A DNA stretch of 40,277 bases from Deltaproteobacteria bacterium (lineage in GTDB: Bacteria; Desulfobacterota; Desulfobulbia; Desulfobulbales; Desulfurivibrionaceae), in assembly GCA_021811385.1 (NCBI GenBank), contig JAJZPC010000018.1, positions 1 to 40,277 on the forward strand, in the 5' to 3' direction. The notes below the pieces were generated by a model. The model was not told the DNA's origin. It saw only the letters and a list, made by a program, of their open reading frames with translations, and made no database searches. This document shows, piece by piece, positions 9,455-17,659 of the stretch; positions within the stretch are counted from its first letter, which is position 1; each line of letters begins with the position of its first letter. The position numbers and the translations under genes are program-made.

Positions 9455-10048
9455 TCAGTCACCAGTTACTCGATATCGGTCTGGGGGAGGAATTCCCCAG
9501 GCAAGACACAGGCGGGAGTATATCCGGGAAAGTTTTTCAGGATGGGTGCCCAGGGCAGCGCACAGGCTATCAGCCGTATGGAGAGAACGGATCGCCAGAC
9601 AATGAGGATCGCCAAAGACCTTCAGGGTTTCGCCTGTGAACCAGAAGGGATACAGCTGGCAAAAGTAGGGGCGGGCCGTTTCCGGAAGCAGGCAGCCGCT
9701 TGGGCCGAGCAGGGCACATTGCCCCAGATTGTTCTGGGCCAGGCGCAGATGGTGTCCGCCCAGGGGGAAAGAGTTCAGCGCTTCGTGTTCGCTGCCGGGA
9801 AAAAGTGTCTGTATCCCCTGGATAAAACTGTGGGAGTTATGTTCCCGGACCACAAACCTGCCGTTTTCGATCCACGGAACAAGGCGCACCATGCGCTGCC
9901 ATTCTTCGCCGGAGAGGGGGGCAACCAGCTCTTCTTCGCTGGTGCCGCATCGGCAACAGGTTGGCCCCTGGCTGGCGCATTCCGCGCAAATTCCCGGATT
10001 TCCGCAGAAAGTTGTGTTTGGATTTTTGGTGAAATCCATATTGAGCAT
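9455..10048 (-). CDS. YkgJ-like cysteine-cluster protein (putative metal or Fe-S binding)
   Basis: About 198 aa. The N-terminal half has a cysteine cluster FCGNPGICAECASQGPTCCR (Cys 15, 21, 24, 31, 32, then 34), like the CxxC...CC arrangement of the YkgJ/zinc-or-iron-chelating family. Additional cysteines occur later (GQCALLGPSGC, YFCQLYPFWF), the last being characteristic of this family (R-P-x-x-C-x-x-[YF]-P). The biochemical role is unknown. GGGAGG lies 3 nt from the ATG at 10054 but 9 nt from the ATG at 10048, so the latter is preferred. It is divergent from the plsY group; the two opposing ribosome-binding sites form a CCTCCCG/CGGGAGG inverted repeat. Confidence 0.75.
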   Translation of the reverse strand: MLNMDFTKNPNTTFCGNPGICAECASQGPTCCRCGTSEEELVAPLSGEEWQRMVRLVPWIENGRFVVREHNSHSFIQGIQTLFPGSEHEALNSFPLGGHHLRLAQNNLGQCALLGPSGCLLPETARPYFCQLYPFWFTGETLKVFGDPHCLAIRSLHTADSLCAALGTHPEKLSRIYSRLCLAWGIPPPDRYRVTGD

Positions 10049-10089
10049 GGCCATAAACCTCCCGTATCATTCGTATCGGGAGGGCGGCC

Positions 10090-10287
10090 GTGGGACTTGA
10101 GGATTTTTTTTCGCCTTATTTTTCAGGGCCTGTAAAGAGGGGCCGGGAGCCGCTGGAGATCAAGGCCCAACAGCTTTTACGGCAAGCCTGGGAAAAAAAT
10201 TGGCGCGAAAGGAAAGGCGAGATGCTACTATGCCACGGTGTTTATCCGGTGCGGCAGAGGCTCAATAAAGACAGGACGGCAGGATGA
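10090..10287 (+). CDS. Short hypothetical protein translationally coupled to plsY
   Basis: A 65-aa ORF starting with GTG, 5 nt after GGGAGGG. Its stop codon overlaps the plsY start in an ATGA arrangement, the same junction used between plsY and the next gene, which supports real translation. The product is basic and tryptophan/arginine-rich (AWEKNWRERKG), without a membrane segment or a known motif. It could be a coupling leader peptide or a small protein; the family is not recognised. Confidence 0.45.
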   Translation: MGLEDFFSPYFSGPVKRGREPLEIKAQQLLRQAWEKNWRERKGEMLLCHGVYPVRQRLNKDRTAG

Positions 10288-10901
10288 TGGAATATTTTTT
10301 GGTGATCGGCGCGTATCTTATCGGCTCAATCCCTTTTGGTCTGGTTTTGGGGAGAGTGGCAGGGGTTGACGTGCGCGCCGCGGGCAGCGGCAACATCGGC
10401 GCCACCAATGTCGCGCGGCTGGTCGGGAAAAAGCTCGGGGCACTGACCCTGGTCTGCGATGCGTTCAAGGGTATCCTGCCGATGCTGGTTGCAGGCTGGC
10501 TGTTGGAAGAATCCGGCCAACGGGAACTCTGGATTGCGCTCTGCGGCGGCGCAGCCTTTCTCGGGCATCTCTACCCGCTGTATCTCAAGTTCAAGGGCGG
10601 CAAGGGCGTGGCAACGGCGCTGGGCATCTTTCTCTATCTTGCGCCAATGGCCGCATCGCTCGACCTGCTGATCTTTGTAGGGGTGGTGTATAACTGGGGC
10701 TATGTGTCCCTCGGCTCACTCACCGCGGCCCTACTGATGCCGGGGCTGGTCTGGCTGCTCACCGGCTCGGCGAGCAACACCGTGCTGGCTTCCGGGATCG
10801 GGGTATTGATCTGGGTCAAGCACCGGGACAACATCGTTCGGCTCAGGAAGCACGAGGAAAAGAGCTGGAGAAAAAAAGACGTTGATTCAGGAAGCGCATG
10901 A
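10284..10901 (+). CDS. plsY: Acyl-phosphate:glycerol-3-phosphate acyltransferase PlsY
   Basis: Inner-membrane enzyme that transfers an acyl group from acyl phosphate to glycerol-3-phosphate, the first step of phospholipid synthesis. The 205-aa product has the expected multi-pass topology and the three family motifs: GSIPFGLVLGRVAGVDVR near the start, AGSGNIGATNVAR, and LKFKGGKGVATALGIF. It overlaps a 65-aa ORF upstream and a J-domain gene downstream, each by 4 nt, so the three are likely one translationally coupled operon ending at the terminator at 11200-11237. Confidence 0.96.
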   Translation: MMEYFLVIGAYLIGSIPFGLVLGRVAGVDVRAAGSGNIGATNVARLVGKKLGALTLVCDAFKGILPMLVAGWLLEESGQRELWIALCGGAAFLGHLYPLYLKFKGGKGVATALGIFLYLAPMAASLDLLIFVGVVYNWGYVSLGSLTAALLMPGLVWLLTGSASNTVLASGIGVLIWVKHRDNIVRLRKHEEKSWRKKDVDSGSA

Positions 10902-11215
10902 CCAACGATGAATGGAAAAAGATCGTGGAAGCCAAGAATCTTCTGGGGTTGCCGGATCAGGCGACCCTGGCGGAAATAAAAAAGGCCTACCGGAGGCTCT
11001 GCAAGGAGCACCATCCCGATCTTGCTCACCACAGGCAGGAAGGGGTTGGGCTGGAAATGCATCGGCTCACCGAGGCGTGCCGGATTTTGCTGGAGTATGG
11101 GAAAAAGTACAAGATTCCCCTGGTGCCGGGGGAGGATCAGCCCCTTGAGGGGGAAGATTGGTGGATGGCCCGTTTCGGGGATGATCCGCTCTGGGGTCCG
11201 GGCCGCGGCAAATGA
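10898..11215 (+). CDS. Small J-domain (DnaJ-like) protein
   Basis: A 105-aa protein consisting almost entirely of a J domain, which stimulates Hsp70 ATPase activity. The helix II basic region (IKKAYRRLCKEH) leads to the invariant HPD at residues 39-41, followed by helix III (MHRLTEACRILLEYGKKY). There is no G/F or zinc-finger region, so it is a class C type co-chaperone. The last 30 residues are acidic and tryptophan-rich (GEDWWMARFGDDPLWG). Its ATG overlaps the plsY stop. The partner Hsp70 and client are unknown. Confidence 0.88.
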   Translation: MTNDEWKKIVEAKNLLGLPDQATLAEIKKAYRRLCKEHHPDLAHHRQEGVGLEMHRLTEACRILLEYGKKYKIPLVPGEDQPLEGEDWWMARFGDDPLWGPGRGK

Positions 11216-11237
11216 TTCCGCAGCCCCCCTTTTTTTT
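11200..11237 (+). terminator. Rho-independent terminator of the plsY operon
   Basis: GGGCCGCGG (11200-11208) pairs with CCGCAGCCC (11218-11226) with one C/A mismatch and a 9-nt loop, followed by a T8 run (11230-11237). The 5' arm overlaps the last codons of the J-domain gene. The T run abuts the stop codon of the convergent ppiD. Confidence 0.8.
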
Positions 11238-13130
11238 CTACTCCATGAATTTCTTGTCGGTGGTGATCTTGGCCCGGCTTTGCAGATAGGCGAGCCAGGC
11301 TTCCATGACCTGCATCTGTTTTTCCTGGGTCAGCATCTTCCTGAGCGCTTCTTTTTGGCCGGCGAAGGCTTCCTCGCTTGCCGGTTTGCCTTCCTTGAAA
11401 TGGAGCACGTAGAAGGTTGAGCCGTTCTCGGCGATCTCTTTCGGGTACGGCGAGGCCCCGCTGAGTTTCAATCCTTGCGCGGCAACGGGGGCAGGCAAGC
11501 CGCTGGCCGCCTGCTGGCTCCTCGTGAAAAAAGAGGTCTCCTGCACGTTGTTCCTGGTCTTTTCCGCCTCGGCAACGAGGGAGCCTTCCTTCTTTGCCTG
11601 GGCCAACAGGGCCACGGCGCCATCCTTGGCCTTGGCATGGGCCTGCTCGTCAAGGAAATCCTTCTCTACCCGGGCGCGAACCTCGGCCAATGCGGGAATT
11701 TGGGGTTCCTTCACCTCGTCAAGGGAGACAATGGCGTAGCCGCCTTTGATCTCAAGCAGCGAACTCAGCTCGCCCTTTTTCAGGCCGAAGATGGTTTTGA
11801 GCAGAGTGGGCTGGCCTGCCAGCGCCGGGGGAGGGCTGGCCTGGGTAAAGTAGTCGGTTGTCTGCACCGGCGTTGCAGCGTTGGCCGCATATTTATCCAG
11901 GCTGCCGGCCTGGATAATTCCCTCGTAGGCCTGGTTTGCCAACTGAAAGGTGATATCCTTGCCGCGCTGGGCCTTGAGCTCAGCGATGATCTGCTCCCGC
12001 GCCTGCGCCAGGGTGGTCACGCTTGCCGGTTTGATTTTTTCAAGCTTGATGAGGTGGAGGCCGAATTGGGTTTCCACGACTCCGCTGACCTCTCCTTCCT
12101 TGAGGGCAAAGGCTGCCTCGGCAAAGGGCTCAACCATCTGTCCCTTGCTGAAAAAGCCAAGGTCTCCGCCATTTTTCGCGGTTGAATCCTCGGAATGCTC
12201 CCTGGCCAGTTGGCCAAAATCCTTGCCCGCCTTGGCCAACGCCAGGATGGTTTCCAGTTTTTTGCGTTTGGCGGCTTGCAGCTCGTCACTCTCCTTGGGG
12301 TTTGACCGGATCAGGATATGCCGTGCCTGGCGTTGCTCGGGGGTGGAAAATTTCTCGGGGTTCAGTTTGTAGTACTGTTCGATCTCCTGGTCGCCCACCT
12401 GAATGTTGGCCCCGGCCTGTTCGTTGAGAAAGGTGATGTGGCGGAGCTTGACCTGGGGTTCGGTCAGGTAGGTTTGCTTGTTCCCTTCAAAGAAAAGATT
12501 CAGTTCCTGATCGGCAACCGGGCCTGAACTCCGAAAACTATCCGCGCTGAAGGCGACATATTCGAGCTTGAGTTGATCGTTGTCAAAGGCGAACCGGTCC
12601 TTGAGCTCGCCGTCGGATATCCGGGCGAACCGGGAAAGATGGGCAAGGATCTTGTTGCGAAGGAGGTCGTTGCGCACGTTGTTTTCAAAATCAGCCGTGG
12701 TCATCCGTGAGGAGGCCAACAGCTTTTTATAGCGGTCGAGCTTGAAGAGCCCTTCTTCCCGGAAGGCATCCATGCCTTGGATAACCTTGCGCACCTCTTC
12801 GCTGCTCACGATCAACCCAGCCTCCTTGGCGCCCTGCTGCATGACCAGTTCCTGAATCATCTGGTTCAGCACCTGCTGTTTCAGATTCAGCGCCTCCAGA
12901 AGCCCGGCGGGCAAGTTGCCGCCGAACTGTTCCTGGTAGCGGCTGAGGGTTTGGTTATAGGTTCGCTGGTACGCCTGGGAGGAAATGCTTTGGTCATTGA
13001 CCGTGGCAATGGCGTCGGGTCCGCCTTTTTGGCTTTTTCCCACCCCCCAGAAGACAAACACCAGGACGATGATCAGGATGGTGGCCTGGATATAGGTCGA
13101 TTGGGCCTTGCGGCGCATGAAGTCGAGCAT
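11238..13130 (-). CDS. ppiD: PpiD-like membrane-anchored peptidyl-prolyl isomerase (SurA N-terminal and parvulin domains)
   Basis: A 630-aa periplasmic folding factor. Residues 13-31 form a single N-terminal membrane anchor (YIQATILIIVLVFVFWGVG). It is followed by a SurA-like chaperone region (VNDQSISSQAYQRTYNQTL). The parvulin domain in the middle has QARHILIR, SEDSTAKNGGDLGFFSKGQM and FGLHLIKLEKI. A second, degenerate parvulin-like region follows, as in other PpiD proteins. It probably assists outer-membrane and secreted proteins leaving the Sec translocon. It lies downstream of polA on the same strand with a 121-bp gap. SurA-type annotation is possible but the membrane anchor favours PpiD. 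Confidence 0.92.
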   Translation of the reverse strand: MLDFMRRKAQSTYIQATILIIVLVFVFWGVGKSQKGGPDAIATVNDQSISSQAYQRTYNQTLSRYQEQFGGNLPAGLLEALNLKQQVLNQMIQELVMQQGAKEAGLIVSSEEVRKVIQGMDAFREEGLFKLDRYKKLLASSRMTTADFENNVRNDLLRNKILAHLSRFARISDGELKDRFAFDNDQLKLEYVAFSADSFRSSGPVADQELNLFFEGNKQTYLTEPQVKLRHITFLNEQAGANIQVGDQEIEQYYKLNPEKFSTPEQRQARHILIRSNPKESDELQAAKRKKLETILALAKAGKDFGQLAREHSEDSTAKNGGDLGFFSKGQMVEPFAEAAFALKEGEVSGVVETQFGLHLIKLEKIKPASVTTLAQAREQIIAELKAQRGKDITFQLANQAYEGIIQAGSLDKYAANAATPVQTTDYFTQASPPPALAGQPTLLKTIFGLKKGELSSLLEIKGGYAIVSLDEVKEPQIPALAEVRARVEKDFLDEQAHAKAKDGAVALLAQAKKEGSLVAEAEKTRNNVQETSFFTRSQQAASGLPAPVAAQGLKLSGASPYPKEIAENGSTFYVLHFKEGKPASEEAFAGQKEALRKMLTQEKQMQVMEAWLAYLQSRAKITTDKKFME

Positions 13131-13251
13131 GTGTCACCTGCTAACGTTAGGAATGAGAAGGCTGTTTTGTTAAAAATTCAGGACGTTATCCTAATTTTTT
13201 TCGTAAAGGCCGTCAACCGATTTAACCGGAAAAGAGGATGGGCGTTGGCCA

Positions 13252-15930
13252 TTACACCTTGGCCAGGTTTTCCCCCACCACCGTGTTCACCACCAGGGGG
13301 ACGTCAAGCCGCATGACCCCTTCCATGGCCTTCGTGACCGCCTCTGCTGTCGCCTCGATCTCCTGGGCCGGAACCTCGAAAACCAGCTCGTCGTGGATCT
13401 GGAGCAGGAGCTTGGCACCCAGCCCCTGTTCGCTGATCCGGTGGGTGGCGGCGATGGTGGCCAGTTTGATAATGTCCGCGGCCGTGCCCTGGATGGGGGT
13501 GTTGATCGCGGTGCGCTCGGCGAATTCGCGGCTGGCCTTGTTGGAGCTGTTGATGTCGGGCAGCAACCGCCGCCGGTTGAGCAGGGTGGTGACAAAGCCG
13601 TCCTGTCGGGCTTTTTCGACGATCTCCTCCATGAAGCGCTTCACCCCGGCATAGTGGGCGAAGTAGCGCTCGATGAAGGTGGCGGCCTCCTTGCGGCTCA
13701 GGTTGAGCTGGGCGGCCAGGCCAAAGGCGCTGATCCCGTAAATGATCCCGAAGTTGATGGTCTTTGCCACCCGCCGCATTTCAGGCGAGATAAAGGCGGC
13801 ATTGACTCGGAAGATCTCGGCCGCGGTCTGGCTGTGCACGTCCTGACCCGCGCGGAAGGCGGCAAGCAGGGCCGGGTCCTGGGCATAATGGGCCATGACC
13901 CGCAGATCGATCTGGGAATAATCCGCCGACAAAAAGAGGTGGCCCGGCGCGGCGACGAAGGCGGCCCGGATCTTCTGCCCCTCCGGGGTGCGGATGGGGA
14001 TGTTCTGGAGATTGGGGTTGCTGCTGCTCAACCGGCCGGTGGCGGTGACCGTCTGGTTGAAGGAGGTGTGGACCCGCCCGGTTGTGGGATGGATGAGCTC
14101 CGGCAGTCTGTCCACATAGGTATTCTTGAGCTTGCTTAAGCTTCGGTGGGCCAGGATCGCCGCAGGCAGGTCGTGCTGCCGGGCCAGGCTTTCCAGAACC
14201 TTGACATCGGTGGAATAGCCGGTCTTGGTTTTCCTGCCCTGGGGCAGACCGAGCTTGGCAAAGAGGATCTCGCCGAGCTGGCGGGTGGAATTGATGTTGA
14301 ACTCCTCCCCGGCCATATCATAGATGGTCTTTTCCAGCTCCGCCAGCTGGAGGCCGAAATCCTCGGACAGGTGCTGCAGCTGGGACTGGTCCACGGTGAT
14401 GCCGGTCTGTTCCATTTGCACCAGAATGGGAACCAGCTCCATCTCCAGGTTGGCGAAAAGCTCCCAGAGGCCAAACTCTTCGAGCTGGGGGCGGAATCGT
14501 TGCCAGAGCAGAAAGGCGCCGATCACATCCTCGCAGGAATAGTCCTTGGCCGCCTCCGGGGCAACATAGGCAAAGCTGTCCGGCCGCTTGTCGCCTGCGG
14601 TGACCTCGCCGAAGCTGGTCAGCTGTTTGCCGAGCATCTCCAGGCACAGGTCGTCGAGCTTTTGGGAGCGGCGGGAAGGGTCGAGGAGGTAGGAGGCGAT
14701 CATGGTGTCCCACAGGGGGCCATTGACAGGGAGGCCATGGTTTTCCAGGATGGGCAGATCGAATTTGAGGTTGTGGCCGAGCTTGGGCAGGGCGGGGTCG
14801 GAAAAAAGCGGGGCCAGGTTCTTTTGAACCAGGGTTAGGTCCAGCTGGTTGGCCACCAGGTTCCCGTCACCGTCCCGGTGGCCGATGGGCAGGTAATAGG
14901 CCTCCTCGGCTGTGGCGCAGAGCGAGATGCCCACCAGTTCGGCCACCAGCGGGTCCAGGGAGGTGGTCTCCGTGTCCAGCACCAGCAAGGGTTCCTTGGC
15001 CAGCTCGCGGCAGACCTTCTGGAGTTGGCTTTCCGTGGTGATCAGCTGGAATCCCTTGGTCTCCAGGGCAACGGCCTTGGAGGCAGGGGCTTTCAGCAAC
15101 CTGCTGAAATCGAGAAAGGCGTAGAGTCCCTGGAGTTTTTCCCCGTTGGGCTCGGGGATTTCGTATTCTTGCAGCTCCGGCGAGGCAAGGTCGTCTTTCA
15201 GGGCGATGAGTCGGCGGGAGAGAAAGGCATTCTCGCGATCGGCCAGGAGTTTTTCCTTGAGCTTTGCCTGGGAGATGGTCTCGATATTCCGGTAGAGCCC
15301 TTCCAGCGAGCCGCATTGGTTGATCAGTTTTTCCGCGGTTTTCGGGCCGATGCCCGCCACCCCCGGCACGTTGTCCGAGCTGTCGCCCATCAGGGCGAAA
15401 AAATCGAGGAGGTGCTCCACCGGGATATTGTATTTTTTTTGCACCGCAACGGGGTTCATGAATACGTCCCGCATGGGATCCCAGACGGTGATGGTTTTAG
15501 AAACCAGCTGGAGCAGGTCTTTGTCTCCGGAGACCACGATTACCGGGTGTCCTTGGGCCGCGAGTTTTTTGGCCGCCGAGGCGATCAGGTCGTCGGCCTC
15601 GAAGCCCTGTCGTTCCAGGCAGGCGATGTTGTGGGCGGCGACGATCTCCTTGATATAGGGGATCTGGCAGGCAAGGTCGTCGGGCATGGCCGGGCGGTTC
15701 GCCTTGTAGGCCGGGTACATCTCGTGGCGGAAGTTGGGGCCCCGCACGTCAAAGGCGATGCCGAGAAATCGGGGCGCCTTTTCCCGCAAAACCCGGAGCA
15801 GGATGTTGGTGAACCCGTAGATGGCATGGGTGGGCAGGCCGCTCTTGTTGGTGAGCGGGGCAATGGCATGGTAGGCCCGGTAGATGTAGGCGCTGCCGTC
15901 GATGAGGTACACAGGCTCTTGCTGGATCAT
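13252..15930 (-). CDS. polA: DNA polymerase I
   Basis: An 892-aa polymerase of repair and Okazaki-fragment processing. All three activities appear intact. The N-terminal 5'-3' exonuclease has YLIDGSAYIYRAYHA, FEADDLIAS and GDSSDNVPGVAGIGPKTAEKL. The 3'-5' exonuclease has VLDTETTSLDPL and the later NLKFDLPIL. The polymerase domain has SADYSQIDLRVMAHYA (motif A), RRVAKTINFGIIYG (motif B) and LLQIHDELVFE (motif C). The ATG at 15930 (MIQQEPVYLIDGS) fits the family N-terminus; a longer ORF to 15993 adds unrelated residues. The gene is divergent from flgM. Confidence 0.98.
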   Translation of the reverse strand: MIQQEPVYLIDGSAYIYRAYHAIAPLTNKSGLPTHAIYGFTNILLRVLREKAPRFLGIAFDVRGPNFRHEMYPAYKANRPAMPDDLACQIPYIKEIVAAHNIACLERQGFEADDLIASAAKKLAAQGHPVIVVSGDKDLLQLVSKTITVWDPMRDVFMNPVAVQKKYNIPVEHLLDFFALMGDSSDNVPGVAGIGPKTAEKLINQCGSLEGLYRNIETISQAKLKEKLLADRENAFLSRRLIALKDDLASPELQEYEIPEPNGEKLQGLYAFLDFSRLLKAPASKAVALETKGFQLITTESQLQKVCRELAKEPLLVLDTETTSLDPLVAELVGISLCATAEEAYYLPIGHRDGDGNLVANQLDLTLVQKNLAPLFSDPALPKLGHNLKFDLPILENHGLPVNGPLWDTMIASYLLDPSRRSQKLDDLCLEMLGKQLTSFGEVTAGDKRPDSFAYVAPEAAKDYSCEDVIGAFLLWQRFRPQLEEFGLWELFANLEMELVPILVQMEQTGITVDQSQLQHLSEDFGLQLAELEKTIYDMAGEEFNINSTRQLGEILFAKLGLPQGRKTKTGYSTDVKVLESLARQHDLPAAILAHRSLSKLKNTYVDRLPELIHPTTGRVHTSFNQTVTATGRLSSSNPNLQNIPIRTPEGQKIRAAFVAAPGHLFLSADYSQIDLRVMAHYAQDPALLAAFRAGQDVHSQTAAEIFRVNAAFISPEMRRVAKTINFGIIYGISAFGLAAQLNLSRKEAATFIERYFAHYAGVKRFMEEIVEKARQDGFVTTLLNRRRLLPDINSSNKASREFAERTAINTPIQGTAADIIKLATIAATHRISEQGLGAKLLLQIHDELVFEVPAQEIEATAEAVTKAMEGVMRLDVPLVVNTVVGENLAKV

Positions 15931-16105
15931 GGGGCATGATACTACCAGCCGCATGGTCGTTTGGCAACAACGGCCATGCGTCCTGTTGCGCAACGGCCCT
16001 GGCCGGCATCGTGCCTCGGCAGGGGAGGCGAGGCCGGGAACCCGGTGGCGGATGGTTGGCTTCCGGTTGAATTACGGTGGTTTTTTGAGAGGGGAGTTTT
16101 TTATT

Positions 16106-16132
16106 TTAAGTTTGTAATTAAGATTCCGATAT
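16106..16132 (+). promoter_or_regulatory. Sigma-28 (FliA) promoter of flgM
   Basis: TTAAGTTT (16106-16113), an 11-bp spacer and TCCGATAT (16125-16132) fit the sigma-28 pattern TAAAGTTT-N11-GCCGATAA closely, with exact spacing. It lies about 100 bp upstream of the flgM ATG. The leader includes GGGACA-GGG-TGTCCC (16161-16175), a short palindrome. Positions 15931-16105 hold nothing else recognised. Confidence 0.8.
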
Positions 16133-16234
16133 GATAAATACAAGGGTGTGGGTGAAGATAGGGACAGGGTGTCCCTGAGGCCTCAATCTCCACAAGTGGC
16201 TGCACGCAACCTGCAGGGAAGCAAGGATCCGGTC

Positions 16235-16534
16235 ATGAAACTAACAGGCATATTTCCACCGATCAAAACGGAGAAGGTTCAGGTCAGGAAATCTGAAGGC
16301 TCTGCCGCTGCCAGGGCTGAAAGCGCCGTTCTGCCGACGGATCGCGTGGTTCTGTCGGCCGGTTCCCTGGAGGTGCAAAAGGCCAAGGATATTCTTGAGC
16401 AGACTCCGGACGTTCGAATGGACAGGGTTCAGGCGCTCAAGGAAGAAATTGCCCGCGGCGAATATCAGGTCGATCCTTACCGGCTTGCCGATAAAATGAT
16501 GGGCAGTCTGCTCTCCGAAACCTTGGTCAAGTAG
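16235..16534 (+). CDS. flgM: Anti-sigma-28 factor FlgM
   Basis: A 99-aa protein from the ATG at 16235, with AAGGA 8 nt upstream. FlgM binds and inhibits sigma-28 until the hook-basal body is finished, and is then exported. The N-terminal third is disordered and polar (MKLTGIFPPIKTEKVQVRKS). The C-terminal sigma-binding helices are recognisable (VQALKEEIARGEYQVDPYRL, then ADKMMGSLL). The motif D-R-V-x-x-L-K-x-x-I-x-x-G-x-Y-x-V is typical. A sigma-28 promoter upstream gives the classic feedback loop. It is convergent with fliW. Confidence 0.93.
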   Translation: MKLTGIFPPIKTEKVQVRKSEGSAAARAESAVLPTDRVVLSAGSLEVQKAKDILEQTPDVRMDRVQALKEEIARGEYQVDPYRLADKMMGSLLSETLVK

Positions 16535-16626
16535 CGTCCAGCCCATCCTCACGCCTTTCTTTTTTTCGTTGTTCCTCAAGGCAGTCCTGTCTTTTTCTCT
16601 TATTTCCGTCATCTTTCGTTGGTCGG

Positions 16627-17115
16627 CTATTCCGCGTGTTCCATGGTGAAAACGGGCCAGCAGGCGTCGTAGCGCGTGGGATCCTGCAGAACCTGTTTGG
16701 CCAGCCGCGTCTGGGGATTGATCGCCACCGGGCCGAGCAGATTGGCCGTCATCCCTTCGGGGTTTTCCCTGGGGATGGTCAGGATGAGCAGGATGTCAAG
16801 CGGTTGACCTGCGGAGGCTTGCAGTTCCTGCCGGACAGGACCGGAGATTTCCGGCTGGTACTGGGGGATCAGGATAGCGGCCTGGGTGACCACAAAGGCG
16901 AGCTTCGGGTCGTCCAGGGACTGAAGCCAGAGAAACGGCGACTCCTCTCCGTGTGGCTTGACAATGAATCGTTTTGAGTCAGGGAAGCCCAGGAAGGGGG
17001 AGGTCATGGTGATGATTTTTTCCGGGTTTACCGACAGCTGGCCGAAACGGCTGGTGGACACCGTGATTTCCCCATGTTTTTCCGTGCAGATTGTTGTGGC
17101 CATGGCGTGCATCAT
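16627..17115 (-). CDS. fliW: Flagellar assembly factor FliW
   Basis: A 162-aa protein. FliW binds CsrA allosterically and flagellin competitively; free FliW titrates CsrA and so couples flagellin translation to its export. Family features include the N-terminal strand region STSRFGQLSVNPEKIITMTSPFLGF and the central FLWLQSLDDPKLAFVVT, with the later TANLLGPVAINPQTRLAKQV. GGGAGG lies 5 nt before the ATG at 17115, with alternative Met codons at 17112 and 17103. It follows csrA by 72 bp on the same strand, the order expected for the regulatory pair. Confidence 0.96.
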   Translation of the reverse strand: MMHAMATTICTEKHGEITVSTSRFGQLSVNPEKIITMTSPFLGFPDSKRFIVKPHGEESPFLWLQSLDDPKLAFVVTQAAILIPQYQPEISGPVRQELQASAGQPLDILLILTIPRENPEGMTANLLGPVAINPQTRLAKQVLQDPTRYDACWPVFTMEHAE

Positions 17116-17187
17116 CCTTTCCTCCCTTGGGGCTGAAGAGCAGTGTAACGGTGTGCGGTTGTTTTCATCGTGGTTCTTTCCTGTCTT

Positions 17188-17448
17188 TTATGTGCCGTTT
17201 TGCGGCGGCTTGGTTCGTGTTTTGTCGGTGCTGAAAACAGAGGCGAGGGAAGAAAGATCCGCCGGAGCCTCCGCAGCCCGGGTATTTTCCTCCACGATGC
17301 GGAGGTAGATCTCTTCGCGGTGGACCATAACCTCGGCCGGGGCCTCGACCCCGATCTTCACCTGGCCTCCCTTTATCTCGAGAACCCGGATTTTAATGCC
17401 ATCGCCGATGGCAATGGCTTCTCCTGGTTTTCTGGCAAGTATCAGCAT
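17188..17448 (-). CDS. csrA: Carbon storage regulator CsrA
   Basis: An 86-aa RNA-binding protein that blocks ribosome access at GGA motifs. [20 protein letters not shown] matches the family N-terminus, and [19 protein letters not shown] contains the strand-5 region with the Arg that contacts RNA and the G-V-x-A-P motif. The C-terminal tail after residue 60 is longer than in E. coli (61 aa) and polar. It is the next gene after flgL (211-bp gap without a supportable gene) and is followed by fliW. A GGGAGGG ribosome-binding site precedes the ATG. Confidence 0.98.
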   Translation of the reverse strand: MLILARKPGEAIAIGDGIKIRVLEIKGGQVKIGVEAPAEVMVHREEIYLRIVEENTRAAEAPADLSSLASVFSTDKTRTKPPQNGT

Positions 17449-17659
17449 GGTTTTCGCCCTCCCTGGCTTGATGGATGATGGAATACGCTCTTCCCTGAAC
17501 GCATTCTCCCTTTTTTACAAAGAGAAAACAATGCTTAGAAGCCGCCATGGAATAAAAGTGACAGCCGGACCATTCCGTTACGACTCCTTGCGCCGCCGGC
17601 GCTGCTGCCGCGGATGCCATTTATGCGGCAAGATTGTTTTGCCACGACGGCCTGCGTGA

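Noticed and set aside
9175-9462. Minus-strand frame in the hcp upstream region
   Set aside because: No ribosome-binding site and no coherent protein features; the stretch contains the regulatory box and T-rich runs.
17393-17620. 75-codon frame upstream of csrA
   Set aside because: Overlaps the csrA start and its ribosome-binding site in another frame; alanine- and histidine-rich translation without family resemblance.
17588-17625. GC-rich palindrome between flgL and csrA as a terminator
   Set aside because: No T run follows on the minus strand, so intrinsic termination is not supported.
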